Positions 8,077 through 14,145 of a DNA stretch of 28,222 bases are shown piece by piece. How positions within the stretch are numbered: the first letter of the stretch is position 1; every line of letters begins with the position of its first letter. Position numbers and translations under genes: made by a program. Origin of the DNA: JBOHSA01 sp050732995 (GTDB lineage: Bacteria > Gemmatimonadota > Gemmatimonadetes > Gemmatimonadales > GWC2-71-9); the NCBI GenBank assembly GCA_050732995.1, contig JBOHSA010000122.1:1-28222 (forward strand), given 5' to 3'. The notes beneath the pieces are model-generated. The model had not been told where the DNA came from, ran no database searches, and saw nothing but the letters and a program-made list of their open reading frames with translations.

Positions 8077-9242
8077 GATGGATCGTGCTCGCCCTCCAGG
8101 CCGGGGGGGGGGGGGGGCTCGCGCTGCCCTCCGCCCCGTCGCCCGCGCGGGCTTCGTTCGACGCCGCGACGTTCGACCCCCCGGTGCTGGAGGGGATCCG
8201 GCGCGGCGCGTTCCCCGGCGCGGCGCTCGTCGTGGGGCGACGGAACACGATCCTGTTCGCCAAAGGGTACGGGCGGCTGGTTTGGGCGCCCGGTCCGCCC
8301 GTTGATCCCGACAGCACGCTGTACGACCTCGCCTCGTTGACCAAGGTGCTCGCCACGACGACCGCCCTGATGCTCCTGGTCGAGCGCGGGCAGGTGCGGC
8401 TCGACGCGCCGGTCGCAACGTATGTGCCGGAGTTCGCCGGGCCGGGGACCGACGCGATCACCGTGCGCCGGCTGCTCACGCACACGTCGGGGTTGCGGGC
8501 TACGCTGCCGCTCCTTCGTGAGGCGGCGGATAGCGCGGCGGCGCTGCGCATGGTGTTCGCCGCGACGCCGGTTGTTCGGCCGGGCGCGCGCGTGATCTAC
8601 TCCGACGTGAACGCGATCCTTCTAGGGGAGATCGTCCGGCGCGCCGCGGGGGAGCCGCTGGACCGGTTCGCGGGGCGCGAGATCTTCGCGCCGCTCGGCC
8701 TCCGCCAGACCCTGTTCCGGCCGCCCGCCAGGCTGCGCCCGCGGATCGCCCCCACCGGTGTGTGGCGCGGGCGGCCCGTGGCGGGTGTCGTCAACGATCC
8801 GAGCGCCGCAAAGCTGGGTGGGGTGGCCGGACACGCCGGCGCGTTCGGCACCGCGCGGGACGTCGCGCGGTTCGCGCAGTTCATGCTCCGTGAGGGCGCG
8901 CTGGCCGATGGCACAGGCCGCCTGCTCGAGGCCTCCACGATCCGCCTGTTTATCACCAAGGCCCCCGAGTCCGCCGTCGGGCCGGATTCGCGCGCCCTCG
9001 GCTGGCAGACCGTGCCGACCGACGAGTCCGTGTCCAGCGCCGGCACCCTGTTCGGTCCCAGGAGCTACGGGCACACCGGGTGGACCGGGACCTCGCTCTG
9101 GATCGACCCGGAGCGGGACCTGTTCGTCGTGCTGCTCACCAACCGGGCGTACGCGCCGCGAACCCGCCGTTCCTTCTCCATCCTCAAAGAAGTGCGGGGC
9201 CGCGTGGCCGACGCCGCCGCGCGGGCGCTCGACGGGCGTTGA
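8067..9242 (+). CDS. Secreted serine hydrolase, class C beta-lactamase fold
   Basis: A 391-residue member of the serine beta-lactamase/DD-peptidase-like family (Beta-lactamase, PF00144). The catalytic triad motifs are SLTK (Ser90, Lys93), YSDVN (Tyr178) and GHTGWTG (His336 in the third motif). Between them lie LLTHTSGLR and GGVAGHAGAFGTARDVARF, typical of esterase-type members. The start is TTG 8067, with GAAGGA at 8051-8056 as ribosome binding site; this gives a short hydrophobic leader (MVVGWIVLALQA) interrupted by a run of 15 G bases coding for glycines. Family members include esterases, D-aminopeptidases and penicillin-binding proteins; the sequence does not say which. ATG 8078 is out of frame unless the G run has a different length. 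Confidence 0.82.
   Translation: MVVGWIVLALQAGGGGGLALPSAPSPARASFDAATFDPPVLEGIRRGAFPGAALVVGRRNTILFAKGYGRLVWAPGPPVDPDSTLYDLASLTKVLATTTALMLLVERGQVRLDAPVATYVPEFAGPGTDAITVRRLLTHTSGLRATLPLLREAADSAAALRMVFAATPVVRPGARVIYSDVNAILLGEIVRRAAGEPLDRFAGREIFAPLGLRQTLFRPPARLRPRIAPTGVWRGRPVAGVVNDPSAAKLGGVAGHAGAFGTARDVARFAQFMLREGALADGTGRLLEASTIRLFITKAPESAVGPDSRALGWQTVPTDESVSSAGTLFGPRSYGHTGWTGTSLWIDPERDLFVVLLTNRAYAPRTRRSFSILKEVRGRVADAAARALDGR
8103..8117 (+). repeat. Run of 15 G bases in the leader of the serine hydrolase
   Basis: An uninterrupted G15 tract coding for five glycines just after the hydrophobic leader. At this length the TTG-started frame is open; a change by one or two bases would close it or connect ATG 8078 to the protein. 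It could be a slippage-prone switch or a sequencing/assembly artefact like the G run at the window end. Confidence 0.9.
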
Positions 9243-9288
9243 AAAGGCGATGCCGGGTGGCTAGGTTCGCGGCAGTGAGGAGGGATCG

Positions 9289-9597
9289 GTGACAACCGCT
9301 GCATTGAACGGGGAGCTGGTGCGGCAGGCCCTGCGCCAGGTGAAGGACCCGGAGCTCGACCTGAACATCGTCGACCTGGGCTTGGTGTACGACGTGGACG
9401 TCGACGAGGGCGACGTGCACATCCAGATGACGCTCACCTCGCCGGGGTGCCCCGCGGGCCCGATGATCACGAACGACGCGTACAAGGTCGTGCGGGCACT
9501 GGACGGTGTGCGGGACGTGAATATCGAGATCGTGTGGGAGCCGTACTGGACGCCGGAGAAGATCGAGCCGAAGATTCGCGCGATGATGGGGTTCTAG
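9289..9597 (+). CDS. DUF59/MIP18-family iron-sulfur assembly factor (SufT/PaaD-like)
   Basis: A 102-residue single-domain protein starting at GTG 9289 with AGGAGG at 9277-9282. It shows the family hallmarks: VKDPELDLNIVDLGLVYDV near the N-terminus and TLTSPGCPAGPMI with the conserved Cys62 in the middle, then the C-terminal VWEPYWTPEKIEPKIRAMMGF. Proteins of this family help mature Fe-S proteins; SufT itself is often encoded with the suf genes. Here the sufRBC operon is 16 kb away, but its presence supports this role. The gene converges with RNase D and their ends overlap by 4 bases. A PaaD-like role in phenylacetate degradation is less likely since no paa gene is near. Confidence 0.85.
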   Translation: MTTAALNGELVRQALRQVKDPELDLNIVDLGLVYDVDVDEGDVHIQMTLTSPGCPAGPMITNDAYKVVRALDGVRDVNIEIVWEPYWTPEKIEPKIRAMMGF

Positions 9598-10754
9598 CCG
9601 AGCGCACCGAGCAGGGCGTCGCCCAGCACGTCGATTTGCCAGCGCCGGAGTTCGCTCAGCTGGGCGAGCCCGGCGCGATTGTTTGGTCGGGCCCGCGCGA
9701 CCGCCTCGAGCGCCACCCGGCCGCACAGCACGCCGGGGTCGAGCCCGAGCGCGGCCGCCACCCGGTTGCGGGCAGCTTTCAGTCGCTCCACCCGCTCCTC
9801 CAGTCCCCGATCGCGCGGTCCCCCTCCCCCCGGCCCACCACTCCCCCCGCGCGGCGCCCGCTCCGGCCGCGGCAGCTCGCTTTCGGGCAGGGCCAGGGCG
9901 CAGCGCACGCCTGCCACCAGGGCCGCCCCGTGCCGGCGCGCCAGTGAGGCGGGGAGGTCCGGCACGCGGGTCAGGGCCGACGGCGAATCCGCCAGCGTCC
10001 GGCTGACCGCGAGCAGCGGAGCGTTGCCGATGATGCGGAACGGGGCCTTGTCTTCCCGCGCGGCGACGGACTCACGCCAGCGATGCAGCTCGCGGAACGC
10101 GGCGAGGCTGCGGAGAGACAGCGCCTTCGCGCCTTTGACGTGGAGGTACGCGTCCGGACTCGCCCCCCGGCCGTCCGGCGATCCGGTCCACCGTAGCGAT
10201 TCCAACCGCTCGAATTCTTCCTCCGCCCACGGCAACCGGCCGAGGGCGATGAGGCGCGCGCGCAACGCCTGCCGCAACGCCGGCAGGTGCTCCGTGTCGG
10301 CCGCGGCGTAGGCCAACATCGCGGGCGGGAGCGGCCGCTGGGACCAGTCCGCCTTTTGGTGCGCTTTGGACAGCTTCACCCCGCAGTACATCTGGAGCAG
10401 GCTGGCGAGGCCGATCGCGGGCTCCCCGGCGAGTTGCGCGGCGATGCGCGTGTCGAACAGCCGGCGCGCACGGAAGCCGTAGTCGCGGTCGAGGATCCGG
10501 AGATCGTAGTCAGCGTCGTGAAACACCTTCTCCACCTGCGGATCCGCCAGCAGCGCACCCAGGGGCGCCAGATCCGTCAGCGCCAGAGGGTCGATGATCG
10601 CCGTGTGGGTTCCGGTGGAGAGCTGGACGAGGTAGATGCGGTCGACATACTTGTGGTAGCTCGCGGCTTCGGTATCGGCCGCGACGATGGCTGCTTGGCG
10701 GAAGCCGGCGACGGCGTCCGCGAGCGCGGCGGCGCTGCTGATGTAACTATCCAC
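9594..10754 (-). CDS. rnd: Ribonuclease D-like 3'-5' exonuclease
   Basis: A 386-residue protein with a DEDDy exonuclease domain in the first ~200 residues: Exo I is AADTEAASYHKYVDRIYLVQ (Asp27, Glu29), Exo II is FHDADYDLRIL, and Exo III is YAAADTEHL with the tyrosine. HRDC-like helical regions follow (about 210-290 and 320-386), separated by a Gly/Pro/Arg-rich linker (about 285-320). It lacks the canonical Phe in the first motif of E. coli RNase D (DTEF), having DTEA. The family trims the 3' ends of tRNA and other stable RNAs. The start is GTG 10754, with only a weak ribosome binding site. Upstream is an unusually AT-rich control region. Confidence 0.9.
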   Translation of the reverse strand: MDSYISSAAALADAVAGFRQAAIVAADTEAASYHKYVDRIYLVQLSTGTHTAIIDPLALTDLAPLGALLADPQVEKVFHDADYDLRILDRDYGFRARRLFDTRIAAQLAGEPAIGLASLLQMYCGVKLSKAHQKADWSQRPLPPAMLAYAAADTEHLPALRQALRARLIALGRLPWAEEEFERLESLRWTGSPDGRGASPDAYLHVKGAKALSLRSLAAFRELHRWRESVAAREDKAPFRIIGNAPLLAVSRTLADSPSALTRVPDLPASLARRHGAALVAGVRCALALPESELPRPERAPRGGSGGPGGGGPRDRGLEERVERLKAARNRVAAALGLDPGVLCGRVALEAVARARPNNRAGLAQLSELRRWQIDVLGDALLGALG

Positions 10755-10828
10755 ACACCACCGCGGCAGTGTGCATAGCCTGTGGACAGTCGTGTAACTG
10801 TAACGACAGTTTCATGATACTATATACT
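10747..10828. promoter_or_regulatory. AT-rich control region with inverted repeats upstream of rnd
   Basis: This patch stands out from the GC-rich surroundings. It contains an inverted repeat AACTGT-AACG-ACAGTT (10796-10811) and a further ACAGT half-site at 10786, so three half-sites lie about 9-11 bases apart. A run of TATATACT follows (10821-10828), giving -10-like hexamers on both strands (TATACT plus, TATAGT minus). A one-mismatch DnaA box CTATCCACA lies at 10747-10755 and a two-mismatch one on the other strand at 10781-10789. The likely use is an operator/promoter for rnd. Confidence 0.45.
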
Positions 10829-10997
10829 ACTCTTCTTGTCCTAGTTGATCTAAACCAGCGGCGATCTCTTCGAGGGCTTTGGCGAGCGTCTTGTAGAATT
10901 CGGGGTCCGGCGGCTGCGGCGCGCCGCCCAGCGGATCCCCGGCGCATTTCCGGGCGGCGCGCGCGGCATGGTGGATGTAATCGGTCGAAACCCGCAT
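10827..10997 (-). CDS. Possible small protein of 56 residues, unknown
   Basis: An open frame from ATG 10997 to TAG 10827 lies upstream of rnd on the same strand. The product starts MRVSTDYIHHAARAARKC, has a Pro/Gly-rich middle (DPLGGAPQPPDPEF) and ends in an acidic amphipathic helix (YKTLAKALEEIAAGLDQLG, then QEE). Codon use is GC-rich at third positions until the last few codons, which fits real coding. No clear ribosome binding site is seen, and no family is recognised. The frame is open upstream as far as 11147, but that part overlaps the divergent PLP-enzyme gene and looks like shadow sequence. Confidence 0.4.
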   Translation of the reverse strand: MRVSTDYIHHAARAARKCAGDPLGGAPQPPDPEFYKTLAKALEEIAAGLDQLGQEE

Positions 10998-11019
10998 CGT
11001 TTCGCTCGGGGTAAGGGAC

Positions 11020-11997
11020 GTGACGACGGATCCGGCCCGGCTCAGTCGAAAGATACGCGACACGCTCGCCCCCTGCAGTCTCGGGGACTGGCCGACCCCG
11101 CTCGAGATCCTCCCCGCCGCGGACGGCCGGGAGCCCCTCTGGGTCAAGCGCGAAGACCGGTCCTCCCGCCGCTACGGCGGCAGCAAGGTACGCGGACTCG
11201 AATTCCTCCTGGCCGGCGCTCCGCCCGAGGCGGTATTCGTCACGGTTGGCGGGTCGGGCTCCACGCATTGTCTGGCCACGGCGGTGCACGGGGGAGCGCT
11301 CGGGTATCGTGTCGTGCTCGCCCAGTTTCCGCAGCCAGCGACCGAGACCGCGCTCGCCGTTGCCGCCGCATGCACCGGCGGGAGCGCGCTCGTCTATCGG
11401 GCGCACTCGTGGGCGGGGTTCCCTCTGGCGCTGGCGCGTGCCTGGGTCAGCGCCGGTGGTCTCGGCTCCCGGCGGTGGATTCCGGGCGGCGGCGCCCATC
11501 CCCGTGCCGTGGTGGGACACTTTCTTGCCGGGCTGGAGTTGGCCGCCCAGACACCCGCGCCCCCGGACGCGATCGTCGCGCCGCTGGGCTCGACCGGCAC
11601 GGTCGCCGGGCTGTGCCTCGCGATGTCGTATTTGGAATGGCCGACGCGCGTGATCGCGGTTCGAGTGGCCTCCAGGCTGTTCGCGAACCGCGCTCGCGCC
11701 CTCCGCCTCGCCAATGCAGCCCGGCGGCTATTGTTGACCCTCGACGCTTCCCTCTCGCTTCCGCAAGTTCCTATCGTGGTTGACGGGTTGGGCCGGGGCT
11801 ACGGGTATCCCACGCCGGCGGGTGAGGAGGCGCGGCGGGAGGCGCGCGCTCGCGGGCTGGTGCTCGACTCGACTTACGGCGGGAAGGCGTTCGCGACGCT
11901 TCCCCCCCCCCTCCCCCCCCCCGCGGCACACCGCCGCGGCTTTCCGCGCGTCGTGTTCTGGCATACGTTTCCGCCGCTGCCGATTCCACATCCGTGA
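11020..11997 (+). CDS. PLP-dependent enzyme, ACC deaminase/D-cysteine desulfhydrase-like
   Basis: A 325-residue fold-type II PLP enzyme. The cofactor lysine is Lys56 in YGGSKVRGLEFLL, the counterpart of the GGNKxRKLE motif of 1-aminocyclopropane-1-carboxylate deaminase and D-cysteine desulfhydrase. The glycine-rich phosphate-binding loop is seen as LGSTGTVAG, and GGSGSTHCLATA sits where the family has its substrate-carboxylate loop. The C-terminal YGGKAF...VVFWHTF is also characteristic, but a proline tract is inserted between its halves. Substrate cannot be read from sequence; Ser instead of Asn before Lys56 is unusual. Start GTG 11020 has TAAGGG four bases upstream. Its stop overlaps the GTG of the next gene (GTGA), so they are translationally coupled. 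Confidence 0.82.
   Translation: MTTDPARLSRKIRDTLAPCSLGDWPTPLEILPAADGREPLWVKREDRSSRRYGGSKVRGLEFLLAGAPPEAVFVTVGGSGSTHCLATAVHGGALGYRVVLAQFPQPATETALAVAAACTGGSALVYRAHSWAGFPLALARAWVSAGGLGSRRWIPGGGAHPRAVVGHFLAGLELAAQTPAPPDAIVAPLGSTGTVAGLCLAMSYLEWPTRVIAVRVASRLFANRARALRLANAARRLLLTLDASLSLPQVPIVVDGLGRGYGYPTPAGEEARREARARGLVLDSTYGGKAFATLPPPLPPPAAHRRGFPRVVFWHTFPPLPIPHP
11902..11922 (+). repeat. C10-T-C10 tract in the 3' part of the PLP enzyme
   Basis: Two runs of ten C separated by a T code for a proline-rich insertion between the YGGKAF and FWHTF motifs. The frame is kept. On the minus strand it is two G10 runs, which could fold as a G-quadruplex with neighbouring G runs. Length errors are common in such tracts. 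Confidence 0.9.
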
Positions 11998-13235
11998 CCG
12001 CACTCGCGACTGTCGACGTCACGATTTATCCCTCGGAATGCGATGCGTTCGGGCGCCTGAACGCGGCCGCGTTCCTGACCGTGCTCGAGCGGGCCCGCTG
12101 GGAAAGCCTGGCGCGGGGGCCGGGACTGGACCTGTTCCGGCGCAACGGCGTCTGGCCGGCCGTACGCCGGGCTACGATGGACTACCGGGCCGGCATCTAC
12201 CCCGGCGACGTACTGCGCATCGAGACCGCCGTCGCGCAGCGCGGCACGACCAGCGTCACGTTGCGGCACGTGGCCACCCGCGTCTCGGATCGGGCGATCG
12301 TCGCGGAGGCGGAGCTCATCTTCGTCATGGTCGATCGCGTGGGACGGCCGACCCCGATGACCGACGAGCTGGCCCGGGTCTTCGGGCCGCGGACCGCAGG
12401 CGGCGGAGCGACGGCGGCCGGGCGCGAGGCGATACGGGTGTCGGTGAACGGCGGGGACGGAGTGGAGTTGGCGGTCGAGACCCGCGGTGACGGCATCCCC
12501 GTGCTCTTCGTGCACGGCTTCCCGCTTGACCGGACCCTGTGGCGGCACCAGCTCGCCGGGCTCTCCCGTTGCCGGCGGATCGCGCCCGACCTGCGCGGCG
12601 CCGGCGCGTCGGGGGCCCCGGCCCCCCCGGACGGGTATTCGATGGCCCGCTACGCCGACGACCTGGTCGGCGTGCTCGACGAGCTCGGCGTGGGGCAGGC
12701 TGTCGTCTGCGGCCTCTCGCTGGGCGGTTATATCCTGTTCGAGCTGTTGCGGCGCCATCCCGACCGGGTCCGGGCGGCGATCTTCGCCGACACACGGGCG
12801 GAAGCGGACAGCGGCGAGGGGCGGCGGGCACGCGACGAGCTTGCGGAGGCGGTGGCGCGGGAGGGGCCCGAGGTGCTGGTCGAGCGGATGTTGCCCAAGC
12901 TGCTCGCGCCCGCGACGCATGTCGCGCAGCCGGAGGTCGTGGCGCACGTGCGCGAGATGATCCGACGCGCGAGCGTGCCGGGGATCCTCGGCGCGCTTCG
13001 GGCCATGCGCGAGCGCCCCGACTCGACCGGCCTGCTCGGGACCATCCGTGTCCCGACGCTCGTGCTGGTCGGCGCGGACGACGAGCTCACGCCGCCGGCG
13101 GGCGCGCGCGCCATCGCCGCTGCGGTGCCGGGCGCCCGGTACGCGGAGATTCCGGCGGGTGGCCACCTTGCCCCCCTCGAGCAACCCCTCGCGACCGGGC
13201 GCGTCCTGGCCGAATTCATCGAGTCGTTGCCCTGA
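11994..13235 (+). CDS. Fusion protein: hotdog thioesterase plus alpha/beta hydrolase
   Basis: A 413-residue two-domain protein. Residues ~1-130 form a 4HBT-like hotdog domain: ECDAFGRLNAAAFLTVLERARW matches the YbgC/4-hydroxybenzoyl-CoA thioesterase pattern with the conserved Asp, and YPGDVLRIET follows. Residues ~145-413 form an alpha/beta hydrolase with oxyanion segment VLFVHGFPLD, nucleophile elbow GLSLGG (Ser242), acid in VGADDELTP (Asp362 or Asp363) and GGHLAP (His391). Both active sites look intact, so the protein may carry two linked hydrolytic activities, such as thioester and ester or lactone cleavage. The start GTG 11994 overlaps the PLP enzyme stop. The reading frame is continuous through the linker without a low-complexity run, so a false join is unlikely. 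Confidence 0.8.
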   Translation: MTALATVDVTIYPSECDAFGRLNAAAFLTVLERARWESLARGPGLDLFRRNGVWPAVRRATMDYRAGIYPGDVLRIETAVAQRGTTSVTLRHVATRVSDRAIVAEAELIFVMVDRVGRPTPMTDELARVFGPRTAGGGATAAGREAIRVSVNGGDGVELAVETRGDGIPVLFVHGFPLDRTLWRHQLAGLSRCRRIAPDLRGAGASGAPAPPDGYSMARYADDLVGVLDELGVGQAVVCGLSLGGYILFELLRRHPDRVRAAIFADTRAEADSGEGRRARDELAEAVAREGPEVLVERMLPKLLAPATHVAQPEVVAHVREMIRRASVPGILGALRAMRERPDSTGLLGTIRVPTLVLVGADDELTPPAGARAIAAAVPGARYAEIPAGGHLAPLEQPLATGRVLAEFIESLP

Positions 13236-13241
13236 AAACTA

Positions 13242-13271
13242 CGCGGGCCCGAGAATCGTCCCGGGCCCGCG
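13242..13271. terminator. Hairpin between convergent genes
   Basis: A 10-bp perfect stem, CGCGGGCCCG (13242-13251) with CGGGCCCGCG (13262-13271), and a 10-base loop lie between the stop of the fusion hydrolase and the stop of the ferredoxin gene. There is no T tract, so it may act as a rho-assisted or bidirectional terminator and 3'-end stabiliser. Confidence 0.6.
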
Positions 13272-13275
13272 CTGT

Positions 13276-13548
13276 TCACGCCCCCTTACGCTGCGGCTTG
13301 CCGGGCGGGTTCTCGCTCTGAAACACGTCGCGGTTCTTGGCGATGTAGCTCTTCCACTGCGGCGGCGTGTCTTCCTCGGGGAAGATGGCCGTCACCGGGC
13401 ACTCGGGTTCGCACGCCCCGCAGTCGATGCATTCGTCCGGGTGGATGTACAGCATGTCCGGGCCCTCGTAGATGCAGTCCACGGGGCACACGTCCACACA
13501 GGAGCGGTCCTTCACATTGATGCAGGGCTCGGCAATGATATACGGCAT
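13276..13548 (-). CDS. fdxA: Seven-iron ferredoxin (FdxA type)
   Basis: A 90-residue ferredoxin starting at ATG 13548, with GGGAG about 6 bases upstream. The cysteine pattern matches [3Fe-4S][4Fe-4S] ferredoxins of the Azotobacter FdI type: Cys9, Cys17 and Cys50 for the 3Fe cluster, Cys21, Cys40, Cys43 and Cys46 for the 4Fe cluster, and a spare Cys25. The core reads RSCVDVCPVDCIYEGPDM and DECIDCGACEPECPV, and the C-terminal helix KSYIAKNRDVFQ is typical of the longer form. It carries electrons in the cytoplasm. It is divergent from the molybdenum hydroxylase genes and might be their electron acceptor, which is only a positional inference. Confidence 0.93.
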   Translation of the reverse strand: MPYIIAEPCINVKDRSCVDVCPVDCIYEGPDMLYIHPDECIDCGACEPECPVTAIFPEEDTPPQWKSYIAKNRDVFQSENPPGKPQRKGA

Positions 13549-13604
13549 CACGACTCCCGAAACAAAACACGCGCAACCCGGAGCGGTGGCGCGGGTGACT
13601 CCCA

Positions 13605-13632
13605 AACGTAGATTGGCTCTCACCCCAGTCAA
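13605..13632 (-). promoter_or_regulatory. Candidate ferredoxin promoter
   Basis: On the minus strand TTGACT (13632-13627) and TACGTT (13610-13605) are separated by 16 bases, a good -35 and an acceptable TAnnnT -10. This predicts a leader of about 50 bases before ATG 13548. Confidence 0.45.
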
Positions 13633-13647
13633 GGGCCCGCAGGCGCG

Positions 13648-14145
13648 ATGGTGATCCGGCTCACCGTGAACGGTCGCGTGCACGCGCTGACGGTCGAGCC
13701 GCGCACCAGCTTGCTGGCGGCGCTGCGCGACGGCCTCGGACTCACGGGCGCGAAGCAGGTGTGCGATCGGGGCGAATGCGGCGCCTGCACCGTGCTGGCC
13801 GCGGGCCGGCCGATCTACGCCTGCCTCGCCCTCGCCTGCGAATCCGGCGGCGTGCCTATCGTCACGATCGAAGGTCTCGGCACCGACGAACTGCATCCCC
13901 TGCAACGGGCCTTCATCACCGCCGACGCGCTGCAGTGCGGGTTCTGCACGCCCGGGCAGATCCTCTCGGGCGTCGTGCTGCTCGAGGCCCACCCGCGCCC
14001 CACCGACGAGCAGATCACCCGCGCGATGGCGGGGAACCTCTGCCGCTGCGGTACCTATCCGAAGATCAGGCGCGCCATTCGGATCGCCTCGCAAGAGACG
14101 GGGAAGGACGGGGGCAGACGGCGAAGGACGGGGGAACACGGATGA
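13648..14145 (+). CDS. Molybdenum hydroxylase [2Fe-2S] small subunit
   Basis: A 165-residue protein of the xanthine dehydrogenase/CO dehydrogenase small-subunit family. The N-terminal plant-ferredoxin-like cluster site has Cys39, Cys44, Cys47 and Cys59 (CDRGECGACT). The C-terminal helical cluster site has Cys97, Cys100, Cys132 and Cys134 (QCGFCTPGQ and LCRCGTY). It passes electrons from the molybdenum centre to FAD. No Tat signal is present, unlike the periplasmic PaoA of E. coli, so the complex should be cytoplasmic. The last ~14 residues (GKDGGRRRRTGEHG) are encoded by a 20-base tandem repeat and are not part of the normal fold. The stop overlaps the large subunit ATG (ATGA). Confidence 0.93.
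   Translation: MVIRLTVNGRVHALTVEPRTSLLAALRDGLGLTGAKQVCDRGECGACTVLAAGRPIYACLALACESGGVPIVTIEGLGTDELHPLQRAFITADALQCGFCTPGQILSGVVLLEAHPRPTDEQITRAMAGNLCRCGTYPKIRRAIRIASQETGKDGGRRRRTGEHG
14103..14141 (+). repeat. 20-base direct repeat at the small/large subunit boundary
   Basis: Two near-identical units beginning GAAGGACGGGGG (14103-14122 and 14123-14141; they differ at three positions in their ends) lie directly before the large subunit start. They add a charged tail to the small subunit, and the second unit sits where a ribosome binding site would be. Confidence 0.8.

Noticed and set aside
10747..10789. Replication origin because of DnaA-like boxes
   Set aside because: Only one near-perfect and one poor box are present, with no dnaA, dnaN or box cluster nearby.
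13761..14141. Upstream extension of the molybdopterin subunit frame
   Set aside because: The extra 127 codons are a shadow of the [2Fe-2S] subunit gene; the ATGA overlap at 14142 is the natural start.
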